A DNA stretch of 56,217 bases from an uncultured Mycoplasmatota bacterium (GCA_900552335.1 URZL01000005.1:1-56217); one strand, 5' to 3'. Shown: positions 36,072-45,797, counted from the first letter of the stretch. Program-made: numbers and translations. The notes: generated by a model from the letters alone, not told the origin.

Positions 36072-36596
36072 CTAATTTTTAATTGTTAGATATTGATTAC
36101 AAATAGAAATGATTTTATTTACATAATCGTCTACATTCTTTCTCCTATAAACATAAATATAAGATGGATGCTCTACATAAATTACATTTGCTATATAGAT
36201 ATGATTCTTTTCCATATAATTTTGAATAAAATCATAAGCTTTTTTTCCAAGTACAAAAATAATCTTTGGTTTTCCTATTTCTATTTCTTTTATTAAATTA
36301 AAAACACATTTATCCATTTCTTCCTTTGTTGGATATCTCAACTTCTTATTTTTATCTAAAGGTAAGCACTTTACTAAATTGGTTTTATAAAATATTAATT
36401 CAGGCATTCTTTTTTCGATGATTTCAATAATTTTGCCACTATTTGTATTGTTTTCAAGCGGAATGCATTTTGTTACATCCGTAACCTTTTTAGCAGATAA
36501 TCCAACCCACATAATGTCACATTTTTTTAAACAATCTAGTAAAGGTAATTGATTCTGATACAAATTGCAATTTTTACAATGAATGATTTGCTTCAT
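36072..36596 (-). CDS. Uracil-DNA glycosylase-superfamily protein
   Basis: The 174-aa protein has the UDG family 4-like layout. CKNCNLYQNQ is at the start, MWVGLSA replaces the motif A region, and YKTNLVKCLP, IIFVLGKKAY and EHPSY (motif B, with His) follow. Only the first two of the usual four iron-sulfur Cys are clear. It may excise uracil or a related base, or be a non-repair member. It follows the DUF6512 gene directly. Confidence 0.7.
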   Translation of the reverse strand: MKQIIHCKNCNLYQNQLPLLDCLKKCDIMWVGLSAKKVTDVTKCIPLENNTNSGKIIEIIEKRMPELIFYKTNLVKCLPLDKNKKLRYPTKEEMDKCVFNLIKEIEIGKPKIIFVLGKKAYDFIQNYMEKNHIYIANVIYVEHPSYIYVYRRKNVDDYVNKIISICNQYLTIKN

Positions 36597-36597
36597 A

Positions 36598-37131
36598 TTA
36601 CTTATGATTATGTTCTAACTCAGTATGTCCTTCTTTTCCATATTTATTGGAAATAGGATCCTTAAAAATAAAATGTTGAAGTGGTTGTAATGTTAAAATC
36701 ATATAACATCCAAAAATAATAAATAACCCTACTACGCCTAAATAATTATAAAGAAAAGGAAATCTTTCTAATGAAACAAAAAAATAAAATGTTAACTGTC
36801 CTAATACAATAGCAATATAAAAAATAATAATATCAATTGGTAATAAAGCCTTTTTTATAAAATGTGTATAGCTATAAAAAATAATAGGAATCACAAGAAT
36901 AATCACCAATAAACTAAGTGTTTTCGCAATAAAATAGTTAGGATTTAATCCATAAACAAAACCATCATATAATCCCCACAATAAAGTTGGAGTTAAAGCT
37001 ATTTTAATATGCTCCCAAGTTGATTCATTAACAGCAGCAAACAAAGCTACATATTTATTATGACCACTCATTTCATAGAAAAAATGTAAAAATGTTCCTA
37101 CTACAGATATAATAATCACTGAAATCCACAT
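36598..37131 (-). CDS. DUF6512-type membrane protein
   Basis: About 177 aa with five helices. AAVNESTWEHIKIALTPTL is the family signature and the tail is rich in His and Glu (GHTELEHNHK). GGGGAGGAAAG precedes the ATG at 37131. Function unknown; the His/Glu tail may bind metal. Confidence 0.65.
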   Translation of the reverse strand: MWISVIIISVVGTFLHFFYEMSGHNKYVALFAAVNESTWEHIKIALTPTLLWGLYDGFVYGLNPNYFIAKTLSLLVIILVIPIIFYSYTHFIKKALLPIDIIIFYIAIVLGQLTFYFFVSLERFPFLYNYLGVVGLFIIFGCYMILTLQPLQHFIFKDPISNKYGKEGHTELEHNHK

Positions 37132-37181
37132 ATCTTTCCTCCCCATCTATTACTACTTTAGTTTAACATATTTTCTAGAAA

Positions 37182-37209
37182 AATAAAATAGGAAACACCT
37201 TTCCTATTT
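37182..37209 (-). terminator. Terminator after the DUF3419-like gene
   Basis: AATAGGAAA and TTTCCTATT pair around a 4-base loop, followed by T-rich sequence, overlapping the stop. Confidence 0.75.
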
Positions 37210-38064
37210 ATTAAGAACCAGCACTTTATCTGTTATTCTATTAAAAGAAGAGTTTGAGTAAACACTTTCCACTTCTAATACATCACAACCAATTTTATTT
37301 GTTAAATCTTTTGCTTTACAATAATTAATTGTATTATTATACAAATAACTCATATAAATTTTACCATCTGGATTTAAATATTTTTTTAAACCTAAGGCCA
37401 TCAAAATATATACATCCATTTTCTGATAATCTTGGATATTAGATAAAAAGATAGCATCATATAAATCAGACAATTTAGATTCCAAGTTCATTACATCCGT
37501 CCATAAAAAAGAAATATCATTTAATTTACTAAGTTTTCTTTTTATAATATCATAATTTTCTTCTTTTAAATAATCATTACATCTAAAATAAGTGATTGGC
37601 TCACTTCTGTCTTCAAAAAAAACACTTGTTGCAGAATACAAAAATTTACCACTCTTACAGCTCCAATCATATAATTGGTTAAAATAGATATACGTTTCTT
37701 CATCTAAATACTTAGAAAATTTAATATAAATATTGTAATCTAATATGTGCTCTTTATTCAAAATACCAAAATAAGATAAGAATTTATCTCTATCCAAATT
37801 AGCAAGCGCTACTCTTTTTAATTTCAAAACCATGAAAGACAAGCAATTAATATCAAATAAGTCTATTTGCTGTGCTCCATTTAATAGAGCATTCAAATAG
37901 TGATCACCAGAAGAACAAACAGTAAGAATTCGCTTACCCGATAAATCAGGCATATATCCACTAATATTTTCTGTTGTAAACAAGTAACTACTATTGTATG
38001 GGCTAAAAAATTGATTTTGTTCTAATTCATTTTGAAATAATTTCTTGATTTTCGCATAATCCAT
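37204..38064 (-). CDS. DUF3419-family SAM-dependent protein
   Basis: About 286 aa. It shows a SAM-type loop KRILTVCSSGDHYLNALL followed by QQIDLFDINCLSF, typical of DUF3419 proteins related to the BtaA aminocarboxypropyl transferase of betaine lipids. GGGGGAATC precedes the ATG at 38064. The substrate is unknown. Confidence 0.65.
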   Translation of the reverse strand: MDYAKIKKLFQNELEQNQFFSPYNSSYLFTTENISGYMPDLSGKRILTVCSSGDHYLNALLNGAQQIDLFDINCLSFMVLKLKRVALANLDRDKFLSYFGILNKEHILDYNIYIKFSKYLDEETYIYFNQLYDWSCKSGKFLYSATSVFFEDRSEPITYFRCNDYLKEENYDIIKRKLSKLNDISFLWTDVMNLESKLSDLYDAIFLSNIQDYQKMDVYILMALGLKKYLNPDGKIYMSYLYNNTINYCKAKDLTNKIGCDVLEVESVYSNSSFNRITDKVLVLNK

Positions 38065-38125
38065 AGCGATTCCCCCTTTTTTTAGAATCACTATTGTACC
38101 ATGTTTTTAATTTTAATACAAATCT

Positions 38126-38869
38126 TTATTGAACTTTATCTATTATTTTTAAGGCTTTATTGTTATCCTCTGATACAACATATATAACAATATCATCTTT
38201 TGTTGTTTTCAATAAACTACCTGCTAGTTTATCTTTATTTTTTTCAAAATATTCATCTAAACTTTTTTGAACTTCTTCATTAGCGTTACTAAGTACAATA
38301 TAACCAAACTCTTCATCTAATTTCGTTGACCAAGCTATAATATCATTTTTTAATTCTACGCCAAATTTTACAGAGGATATATCATCTGAAAGTTTAGTAG
38401 TATGATGAAACAATAAAACTTTTGTTTCTAGAATTTTTTCTAATATTCTTTTTTGTTTGGGACCTACTACATAAATATAAAAATCTTCATATTGATATTC
38501 TATCCTATTTACAATACTTTCTCTTAAAGATGGTTCTACTGGATTAGATAAAATATCATCAAAATACTGACTAATTCCCTTTTTTATACTTTCATCTGTT
38601 GATTCATAAATAAATAAAAATAATTCATCATTTTTATAAAAAACCGATTGTTTTATTTTAGAGAAATCAACATATTTACTCATTTCATCACTAATATCTA
38701 TTAATTCTTTTTCCTCAAAGTCTTGTGTAATTCCAACCAATGCTTTTTCTATATCAATTTTATTTAATTCTAATTGATCTAATTGTTTACTTAGTTCACT
38801 AATACTTAAATTTGATTTTCCACTACATCCTATTAATAAAAATATACAAAAAAGAAATAATTTTTTCAT
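38126..38869 (-). CDS. Lipoprotein with two DUF4358-like repeats
   Basis: The 247-aa protein has a lipobox (FLLIGC, Cys at residue 15). The exported part contains two similar halves of about 100 residues, each with a DEL..YI..S.DE pattern and ending near a VYVVG/VYVVS strand. That layout matches DUF4358 lipoproteins. It sits 44 bp downstream of pheT. Function unknown. Confidence 0.6.
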   Translation of the reverse strand: MKKLFLFCIFLLIGCSGKSNLSISELSKQLDQLELNKIDIEKALVGITQDFEEKELIDISDEMSKYVDFSKIKQSVFYKNDELFLFIYESTDESIKKGISQYFDDILSNPVEPSLRESIVNRIEYQYEDFYIYVVGPKQKRILEKILETKVLLFHHTTKLSDDISSVKFGVELKNDIIAWSTKLDEEFGYIVLSNANEEVQKSLDEYFEKNKDKLAGSLLKTTKDDIVIYVVSEDNNKALKIIDKVQ

Positions 38870-38912
38870 ATCATCACCTAAAGATAGTATGATTAGATTA
38901 TTTCTTTTTATA

Positions 38913-41279
38913 CTATTTATTTCTTAATTTTGCTTTGATATTGGATTCTACATCTACAATAATTTTATGAAAAGCGTCCATAATTTCTTCTTCTGATAAA
39001 GTATGAGTTGGATCACTAAATACTAATTTAAACGCTAATGATTTTGAGTTTTCATCCACATTTTCTCCTACATATAAGTCAAATAATTCACATTTTTTTA
39101 GAATTTTTCCACCTGCTTTTTTGATTACTTTTTCAACTTCTTCACAAGTGACATTTTTATCAACAATGAAAGCTAAATCTTTTGTAGAAGATGGAAATTT
39201 ACTAATTTCTTTATAAACCATTTTGCTACTTCTATTAGCTAGGACTTTGTCTAAATCTAATTCAAGAGCATAAACATCTCCCTTTACTGTATTTGGATGT
39301 AATTTACCAATCACACCAACCTCTTTTCCTTGTAATTCTATCATTGCACTTTGACCTGGATGAAATTCTTTTGGTAAATTAGAAACTACTAAACGATATC
39401 GATTATTAAACCCTAAATAATCCATTAATTCCTCTAATATCCCTTTTATAATATAAAAGTCTACTTTGGTATTTTTAATATCTAAGTAATAATCACCTGA
39501 CATTAATATAGCTAATTTGTTATTTTCCTTATAAACACCATTTTCTTTGTAAAAACCTTTTCCCATTTCAAAGATACTGATATTTTCTAAGTTACGATCT
39601 TTATTATATTGATATATTTCTTTTAATGAATAAAGTAAACTATATCTTAAAGTACTTCTATCTTCACTCATAGGGTCTGCTAAAACAATTGGTTCAAAGT
39701 CATGAATAGCAAATTCTTTTACATTATTATAAGGGATTAAAGTATAACTTAACGTTTCATTTAGTCCTAAATCAACTAATTTGTTTTTAATCTGTCTTTT
39801 TGTTTTATTATAAGTTCCTGTTATGACATCTAAAACTGGTAATTTACCTTGGATATGATCCATTCCATAGATTCTACCTGCTTCTTCTATTAAGTCTTCT
39901 GGTATGTTAACATCTAATCTTCTTGATGGAACAGTTACGGTTAGAACATCTTCTCCCTCTACTTGGAAACCTAATGATTCATAAATTTCTTTAACAGTGT
40001 TAGAACTTAATTCAATTCCTAATACTTTATTAATTTTATCAATAGAGATATTGATTATTTTATCACTTGAATCCGTTTTGTCATATTTTACAATGCCACC
40101 AACTATTGTTGCATCGGCATATTTTTCAAGTAAATGACAGCTTCTTTCTATAGCCATATAAGTTCTTTTGGGATCTAACCCTTTTTCAAAACGATTAGAA
40201 GCTTCACTTCTTACTATTTTTTTAGAAGTTTTTCTTACTCTAATATTATCAAATATAGCAGATTCAATCACAATATTTTTAGTATCACTTTCTACTTCTG
40301 TAGATAAGCCTCCCATTACACCAGCAAGTCCTACTGCCCCATTTTTATTGGCAATTACAATATCTTCTTTTGACAAATTTCTTTTTATATTATCTAGGGT
40401 TGTTAATTCTTCATTGTCCCTTGCATCTCTTACAATTAATGTATCTCCTAAACGGTCTGCATCATAATAATGTAAAGGTTGGCCTGTCTCTAACATAACA
40501 TAGTTAGAAATATCTACCACATTATTAATTGGTCTAATTCCTGAAGCAATTAATCTGCTTTTAATAAACTCTGGACTTTCTTTAATCGTAACATTGATTG
40601 CTTTTTTTGCTAAGAAAAGTGGACAAGATTCTGTTTCTACTTTTACTTGAAATTCTTGGTTAATATCATCTGCATTACTATGATAACTTAAGTCCATATC
40701 TTTTACTTTCTTTTTATAAATAGCACCTAGTTCATAAGCCATACCGAGAATACTTAACAAATCACCTCGATTGGATGTTAATTCAAAGTCAATTACTTCA
40801 TCATCTAATCCTAATATCTTAATTGGATCACTACCTACGATGCTGTCCTCAGGTAATTCACAAATTCCATTGACATCTTTTTCGGATAAAAATTTATGAT
40901 CTAGTCCTAATTCTGCAACAGAACATAACATTCCGTTAGAAACTTGTCCTCGAATCATTCCTTTTTTGATTTCACCGCCAGGTAACTTAGCGCCCGCTAA
41001 AGCAACAATCACTTTAAGTCCTTTACGACAATTAGGAGCTCCACACACAATATCTAATATTTCTGTTCCAACATCTACCTTACAAACATGTAGATGATCA
41101 CTATCAGGATGATTTTCACATTCTATTACTTCTCCTACTACTAGGTTTGTACAATTGATTAATGGTTCTGCTGTATCATATTCATTTCCTACACCAGTCA
41201 TAGATTCTGCTATTTCTTTGATAGATAAAGATTTGTCTATTTCAATATAATCACTTACAAATTTTCTACTTAGTTTCAT
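38913..41279 (-). CDS. pheT: Phenylalanine-tRNA ligase beta subunit
   Basis: The 788-aa protein has an N-terminal EMAP/OB tRNA-binding domain (residues 40-150: VGEVIECENHPDSDHLHVC). B3/B4 editing (ASGIRPINNVVDISNYV), B5, the catalytic-like core and a C-terminal anticodon-binding (FDX-ACB) domain follow. Its ATG overlaps the pheS stop, so the subunits are coupled. The operon starts at a Phe T-box. Confidence 0.97.
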   Translation of the reverse strand: MKLSRKFVSDYIEIDKSLSIKEIAESMTGVGNEYDTAEPLINCTNLVVGEVIECENHPDSDHLHVCKVDVGTEILDIVCGAPNCRKGLKVIVALAGAKLPGGEIKKGMIRGQVSNGMLCSVAELGLDHKFLSEKDVNGICELPEDSIVGSDPIKILGLDDEVIDFELTSNRGDLLSILGMAYELGAIYKKKVKDMDLSYHSNADDINQEFQVKVETESCPLFLAKKAINVTIKESPEFIKSRLIASGIRPINNVVDISNYVMLETGQPLHYYDADRLGDTLIVRDARDNEELTTLDNIKRNLSKEDIVIANKNGAVGLAGVMGGLSTEVESDTKNIVIESAIFDNIRVRKTSKKIVRSEASNRFEKGLDPKRTYMAIERSCHLLEKYADATIVGGIVKYDKTDSSDKIINISIDKINKVLGIELSSNTVKEIYESLGFQVEGEDVLTVTVPSRRLDVNIPEDLIEEAGRIYGMDHIQGKLPVLDVITGTYNKTKRQIKNKLVDLGLNETLSYTLIPYNNVKEFAIHDFEPIVLADPMSEDRSTLRYSLLYSLKEIYQYNKDRNLENISIFEMGKGFYKENGVYKENNKLAILMSGDYYLDIKNTKVDFYIIKGILEELMDYLGFNNRYRLVVSNLPKEFHPGQSAMIELQGKEVGVIGKLHPNTVKGDVYALELDLDKVLANRSSKMVYKEISKFPSSTKDLAFIVDKNVTCEEVEKVIKKAGGKILKKCELFDLYVGENVDENSKSLAFKLVFSDPTHTLSEEEIMDAFHKIIVDVESNIKAKLRNK

Positions 41280-42337
41280 TAATCTTCATCCTTTCTATTA
41301 AATTCTTCTAAAAATCTTAGATCATTTCCATAGATGGTTCGAATATCTGGAATACCATATTTAAACATAGCAAATCTATCGATTCCTGTTCCAAAAGCAA
41401 ATCCTTGATATTTTTTAGAGTCATAACCACTCATTTCTAAGACATTTGGATGTACCATACCAGCTCCTAGTACTTCAATCCATCCTGTTTCTTTACATAA
41501 ATTGCAGCCTTTACCTCCACATTTAAAACAAGTAACATCTACTTCTACAGAAGGTTCTGTAAATGGAAAATAACTTGGACGAAATCTAACATTGGTTTTT
41601 TCTCCTAGTATTTTTTTACAAAATAATTCAAGAGTTCCTTTTAAATCTGCCATAGAAACATTTTCATCAATTACTAATCCTTCTATTTGCATAAATTGAT
41701 GGGAATGGGTAGCGTCTTCATCTCTTCTATATACTTTTCCTGGGCAAACAATTCTAATTGGACCCTTTTCTGTGTTTTCTTCCATAGCGTGTACTTGCGC
41801 TGTAGAAGTTTGGCTTCTAAGTAAATAATTATCGTATTCATCTTTTAAATAAAAAGTATCTTGAGCATCTCTAGCTGGGTGTCCAATGGGTAAATTTAAC
41901 TTTTGAAAACAATTTTCGTCGCTTTCTATTTCTGGACCTTCATATACAGTATATCCCATTGAAACAAATAAATCTTCGAAATCTTCTGTTACTCTAGTCA
42001 TTGGATGTTTACTACCTTTTTTTATTTTTTTACTAGGTAAAGTGATATCAATTTTTTCCTGTTCTAATTTTTGATTTAATTGTTCTAATTCTAGTTCCTT
42101 TTTCTTATTTTCTAATAATTCATTAACATGATTTTTTAGTTCATTTAATTCTTTACCAAATTCTTTTTTTCCTTCTATATCTAAAGAAGACATAATAGTA
42201 GATAATTCTCCTATCATACCTTTTTTACTTAAATATTTAATTCTTAATTCATTGCAATCATTTAAATTATGAATATTGTTTAATTCAGTTGATATAAATT
42301 CTTTGATATTTTTGATTTTTTCTAATGCTTCTTTCAT
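41279..42337 (-). CDS. pheS: Phenylalanine-tRNA ligase alpha subunit
   Basis: About 352 aa. The N-terminal coiled coil (residues 1-90) is followed by the class II catalytic core: motif 2 RIVCPGKVYRRDEDATH, FRPSYFPFTEPSVE and motif 3 GFAFGTGIDRFAM. A CxxC...CxxC zinc-like knuckle (CFKCGGKGCNLC) is present. AAAGGAAAT precedes ATG 42337. It makes the alpha2-beta2 enzyme with PheT. Confidence 0.97.
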   Translation of the reverse strand: MKEALEKIKNIKEFISTELNNIHNLNDCNELRIKYLSKKGMIGELSTIMSSLDIEGKKEFGKELNELKNHVNELLENKKKELELEQLNQKLEQEKIDITLPSKKIKKGSKHPMTRVTEDFEDLFVSMGYTVYEGPEIESDENCFQKLNLPIGHPARDAQDTFYLKDEYDNYLLRSQTSTAQVHAMEENTEKGPIRIVCPGKVYRRDEDATHSHQFMQIEGLVIDENVSMADLKGTLELFCKKILGEKTNVRFRPSYFPFTEPSVEVDVTCFKCGGKGCNLCKETGWIEVLGAGMVHPNVLEMSGYDSKKYQGFAFGTGIDRFAMFKYGIPDIRTIYGNDLRFLEEFNRKDED

Positions 42338-42338
42338 T

Positions 42339-43034
42339 TTATATTTCCTTTCTTTTATGAACAAAGTAACGAATTCCACCACATATATAATCATATATGT
42401 ATTTGGAAATCGTTTCTTTTTTAGCGCTTTTAAATAATTGATGTCTTACATCTTTTATCAATACAAATTCTTTTTTTGATTTTAATTTTTTTAATACATA
42501 TTCACTTGATTTTAAACGAATAACAGGGTCTCTATCTCCATGCATAATAAGAACAGGACAAGTGATATTACTGATATCATGACGTCCTATATGAGACAGT
42601 TTAATATATTCCATAAAACTACGTAGAGAAACATGTCTCATTTTGGAAAAACAGCCTTCAAATCCGGTATCGCCTTTTTTGCTTTTAAAAATATTTTTTA
42701 AGTCCTCTTCATTTTGCTTTAATGAACCGAAATAGTAAGCAGGCGAAAGCAAGATAAGTTTTTTTACAGAGTGCATACTAGACAAATGGGCAGCAATAAT
42801 AGCTCCCATACTATGACCAATTAGAATCACCTTTTTTGATTTTAGACTGAGAAATTCTTTTTCTGCCTTATCTAACCATTTTTGATAAGAAACATAGGTT
42901 ACTTTATCCTCCTCATGTCCTGGCAATGTGAATGTGTGCAGATCTATATTATGATGTTTTTTTAAATATTGAATAAAATATTCATTATCCTCTTTTTTTG
43001 CTGAAAAACCATGAATAAACAATACTTTTTTCAT
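42339..43034 (-). CDS. Alpha/beta hydrolase in the pheST operon
   Basis: About 231 aa. A nucleophile elbow GHSMGA, an Asp in HGDRDP and a His in VRHQLF form the catalytic triad of the esterase/lipase fold, similar to carboxylesterases of the YvaK/Est30 kind. It is the first gene after the T-box and ends 1 bp before pheS, so its expression is set by uncharged tRNA-Phe. GAGGGAAG precedes ATG 43034. Substrate unknown. Confidence 0.85.
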   Translation of the reverse strand: MKKVLFIHGFSAKKEDNEYFIQYLKKHHNIDLHTFTLPGHEEDKVTYVSYQKWLDKAEKEFLSLKSKKVILIGHSMGAIIAAHLSSMHSVKKLILLSPAYYFGSLKQNEEDLKNIFKSKKGDTGFEGCFSKMRHVSLRSFMEYIKLSHIGRHDISNITCPVLIMHGDRDPVIRLKSSEYVLKKLKSKKEFVLIKDVRHQLFKSAKKETISKYIYDYICGGIRYFVHKRKEI

Positions 43035-43053
43035 AAAACTTCCCTCACTAAAT

Positions 43054-43268
43054 AAAAAAATCACATCCTAGATAAGGACGTGATTGACGTGGTACCACCT
43101 TAATTTAGAGCATATGCTCTCTTGAAGCTATAACGCGCTACCGTCATAAATTTTGTTTATAAAGCTCCAAGACGAATTCATAAAGTTTTCATATTTGTTT
43201 TCACCAATCACAAACTCTCTACAATGAAATATCTTTATTACTACTTCTCTTCCCTGCATTTAAAATCT
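43054..43268 (-). promoter_or_regulatory. T-box riboswitch (tRNA-Phe) controlling hydrolase-pheS-pheT
   Basis: On the minus strand the leader has Stem I with the AGAGAG turn, then GAATTCGTC where TTC can be the Phe specifier. The T-box motif AAGGTGGTACCACG (43086-43100) follows. Last comes the terminator CACGTCCTTATCTAGGATGTG with seven T. Uncharged tRNA-Phe is expected to stabilise the antiterminator. Confidence 0.92.
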
Positions 43269-43275
43269 ATAAATA

Positions 43276-43303
43276 ATTATATCATAAATTTTACTTTTGT
43301 AAA
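43276..43303 (-). promoter_or_regulatory. Promoter of the T-box operon
   Basis: TTTACA (43298-43303), a 16-bp spacer and an extended -10 TGATATAAT ending at 43276. Confidence 0.75.
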
Positions 43304-43323
43304 GTTCTTTTGTATTTTAGACT

Positions 43324-44388
43324 TTACTTAATACCTAGTGCATATACAAGTACTGGCTGACTAGCTGTATAGGCTCTTTGAATTTTTATCTCCCCATTAT
43401 AAGTGACAATTCCTAATGTATAAGCATAGTAAGGATTATAAGAATGTAAGCCTGTTACTACACCGCCATCAACATTGAAACCAGTACCACTATTATTTAC
43501 ACTTAAAATAAAAGCAGTTGGAATAATATGATGTGTACCATTCCATCCATCTCCGTATACAAAAGTATAAATATCTATAAATTTATAAGGTGTTAAATCG
43601 TGTGTACCAGAAGCTATTAAAGAAATATTTGCGCCATTTTTTGCAGTATTTCCAGGAATTGTTACACTATTAATAGCAGTGTAAGATCCCATTTGATTTA
43701 TTGTTGTGTTTAGTTCTTGTATTGATTTTTGATTACTATTTACTAAACTAGATAAATTTTCAACGTTTGTATTTGTTTTATCTAACTCACTTTGTAATGC
43801 ATAGTTATTTAAATTATTTTGTAATTCTTCAATATTACTTTTGATACTTGTTATTTCATTTGTATTGTTTGTTATTTTTGTATCTAGACTGTCTACTAGG
43901 TTATTTACTTCATCTTTGGAATAAACATTACTAACATTCCCTGTTCCATTATCTAACATTGCTACATATTTATTTGTTAAAGCATCAAATCCTATGATAC
44001 AATTTCCAGCTTTTCTTTCTCCTACAATAACTCCACTATTATAATTTTTATATGCATAATAGGTATCATTTGAAATACATATGCTGACATTTCCTTCTCT
44101 ATCTAAATAGAGTTTTCCTTCTCCATCTATGGTTCCTCTATAATCTAGGCTTTCTCCTTTTTTTGTACTTCCTTTGTGTTCTTGATCAAACAAGAATTCA
44201 TAGACTCCATCATTTTCTATCGCATATAAATTGGCAGATTCTACTAGTCCTGGTATACTAGACGCAAGTGCTTTCTTTTTACTTTCTTCTATTACATTTG
44301 TTATCATGGGTATGGTGATTAATGTAATCACGGATAATATAACAATCACAGCTAATAATTCTATTAATGTAAATCCTTTTTCTTTCAT
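43324..44388 (-). CDS. Modular prepilin-like protein with coiled-coil stalk and variable tip
   Basis: The 354-aa protein opens with a type IV prepilin signal, MKEKGFTLIELLAVIVILS. The pilin module (residues 1-150) has two Cys in SICISN and GNCIIGF. Residues about 150-240 are heptads (NNLNNYALQSELDKTNTN). The C-terminal 115 residues form a beta-rich domain starting GSYTAINSVTIPG and ending VLVYALGIK. Module 1-150 is near-identical, also at DNA level, to the prepilins at 46.8, 55.3 and beyond 56.2 kb, but the tip is unrelated. The start at 44388 has AAGGAAGGA before it. A frame extends upstream through the G tract but lacks a ribosome binding site. Confidence 0.9.
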   Translation of the reverse strand: MKEKGFTLIELLAVIVILSVITLITIPMITNVIEESKKKALASSIPGLVESANLYAIENDGVYEFLFDQEHKGSTKKGESLDYRGTIDGEGKLYLDREGNVSICISNDTYYAYKNYNSGVIVGERKAGNCIIGFDALTNKYVAMLDNGTGNVSNVYSKDEVNNLVDSLDTKITNNTNEITSIKSNIEELQNNLNNYALQSELDKTNTNVENLSSLVNSNQKSIQELNTTINQMGSYTAINSVTIPGNTAKNGANISLIASGTHDLTPYKFIDIYTFVYGDGWNGTHHIIPTAFILSVNNSGTGFNVDGGVVTGLHSYNPYYAYTLGIVTYNGEIKIQRAYTASQPVLVYALGIK

Positions 44389-44420
44389 ATAATCTTCCTT
44401 CCTTTTTATAGCAACAAAAA

Positions 44421-44506
44421 AGAAGAGGTATGTAAAATACCCCCCCCCCGTTTGCATATAGTAAACACTAAAAAATCACTATCTACAAACTATATTACTA
44501 TTTTTA
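44421..44506 (-). promoter_or_regulatory. Prepilin leader: paired stem, ten-G tract, terminator-like hairpin
   Basis: The stem GTTTGTAGATAGT / ACTATATGCAAAC (44450-44490) has one wobble and one mismatch. Ten G follow (44440-44449), then GGGGTAT/ATACCTC and a T-rich run. The stem covaries with the copy at 47 kb (ATAGT/ACTAT there ATAGC/GCTAT). Confidence 0.8.
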
Positions 44507-44517
44507 TTTACATATTT

Positions 44518-44546
44518 ACTATATCAAATTTATTTTAGATATTCAA
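44518..44546 (-). promoter_or_regulatory. Prepilin promoter
   Basis: TTGAAT (44541-44546), 17-bp spacer, TATAGT (44518-44523) with extended TG. The -10 is 28 bp before the leader stem, as in the other copies. Confidence 0.8.
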
Positions 44547-44549
44547 GAC

Positions 44550-45782
44550 TTATTTATTATAATATTCTTCTAGTCTGATTAATTGGTTGTATTTACAAAT
44601 TCTATCTGTTCTTGACATAGATCCTGTTTTAATTTGACCTAAATCAAGCCCTACAGCTAAATCAGCAATGCTTGTATCTTCTGTTTCACCACTTCTATGT
44701 GAAATAACTGTTGCATAACCATTTTGTTTCGCTAACTCAATTGTCTCGATTGTTTCTGTGATTGTACCAATTTGATTAATTTTAATTAAAATAGCATTTC
44801 CTGCTTTCATATCAATTCCTTTTTGAAGATATTCTTTATTTGTAACAAATAAGTCATCTCCAACTAATTGAACCTTATCACCAAAAAGTTTGGTCATCAA
44901 AGCAAATCCTTCAAAATCATTTTCATCTACAGGGTCTTCGATTGTTATAATTGGATATTTTTCTATTAGTTCTTTGTAATAATTAAATAATTCATCCCTA
45001 TTTAATATTTTATTTTCGCCAACTAATTCATATTTTTCATCATGATAAAACTCTGATGCAGCTACATCTATTCCTAAAAATACATCTTTTCCTGGAGTAT
45101 ATCCAGCTTTAGAAATGGCATCAATGATTAATTCAAATCCTTCTTGATTACTTTCCAAGTTAGGAGCAAATCCTCCTTCATCTCCTACACCAGTAGACAA
45201 ACCTTTTTCATTTAAAACTTTTTTTAGAGAATGAAATACTTCACTACCGATACGAATTCTTTCCTTAATTGTATCAGCTTGCGGTATAATCATAAACTCT
45301 TGAAAATCTAGTTTGTTATCAGCATGTGCTCCACCATTTAAAATGTTCATCATTGGTCTTGGTAATGAATTACCATTTCCGATATATTTGCTTAGTGGTT
45401 CTTGCTTTTCATTAGCAGATGCTTTTAACACAGCAAGGGATACGCCTAGTATCGCATTAGCGCCTAATATTTCTTTATTTTTAGTTCCATCTAAATCAAT
45501 CATTTTATAATCAATATCATGTTGATTGGTTGATTCCATGCCAATAATAACTGGAGCTATTATATTATTGACATTATCGACAGCTTTTAATACGCCTTTT
45601 CCCATGAAACGTTTTTTATCATTATCTCTTAATTCTAAGGCTTCTCTACTACCTGTAGATGCTCCACTTGGAACACTAGCTCTTCCTAACACTCCATTTT
45701 CTAATAAAACATCCACTTCAACAGTAGGATTACCTCTTGAATCTAATATTTCTCTTGCATGTATCTCTTTTATTTTTCCCAT
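44550..45782 (-). CDS. eno: Enolase
   Basis: The 410-aa protein has every enolase landmark: [14 protein letters not shown] at the start, the mobile-loop [23 protein letters not shown], the metal ligands in [10 protein letters not shown] and GDDLFVTN, the catalytic Lys in LIKINQIGT, and [16 protein letters not shown]. It converts 2-phosphoglycerate to phosphoenolpyruvate. It is about 20 residues shorter than usual at the C-terminus. It lies between two prepilin genes and has its own extended -10 promoter. Confidence 0.98.
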   Translation of the reverse strand: MGKIKEIHAREILDSRGNPTVEVDVLLENGVLGRASVPSGASTGSREALELRDNDKKRFMGKGVLKAVDNVNNIIAPVIIGMESTNQHDIDYKMIDLDGTKNKEILGANAILGVSLAVLKASANEKQEPLSKYIGNGNSLPRPMMNILNGGAHADNKLDFQEFMIIPQADTIKERIRIGSEVFHSLKKVLNEKGLSTGVGDEGGFAPNLESNQEGFELIIDAISKAGYTPGKDVFLGIDVAASEFYHDEKYELVGENKILNRDELFNYYKELIEKYPIITIEDPVDENDFEGFALMTKLFGDKVQLVGDDLFVTNKEYLQKGIDMKAGNAILIKINQIGTITETIETIELAKQNGYATVISHRSGETEDTSIADLAVGLDLGQIKTGSMSRTDRICKYNQLIRLEEYYNK

Positions 45783-45797
45783 ATTATCACCCTACTT

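Noticed and set aside
44450..44490. Leader stems as integron attC sites or inversion sites
   Set aside because: No integrase is present, the stems sit in 5' leaders downstream of promoters instead of at cassette ends, and they are oriented the same way.
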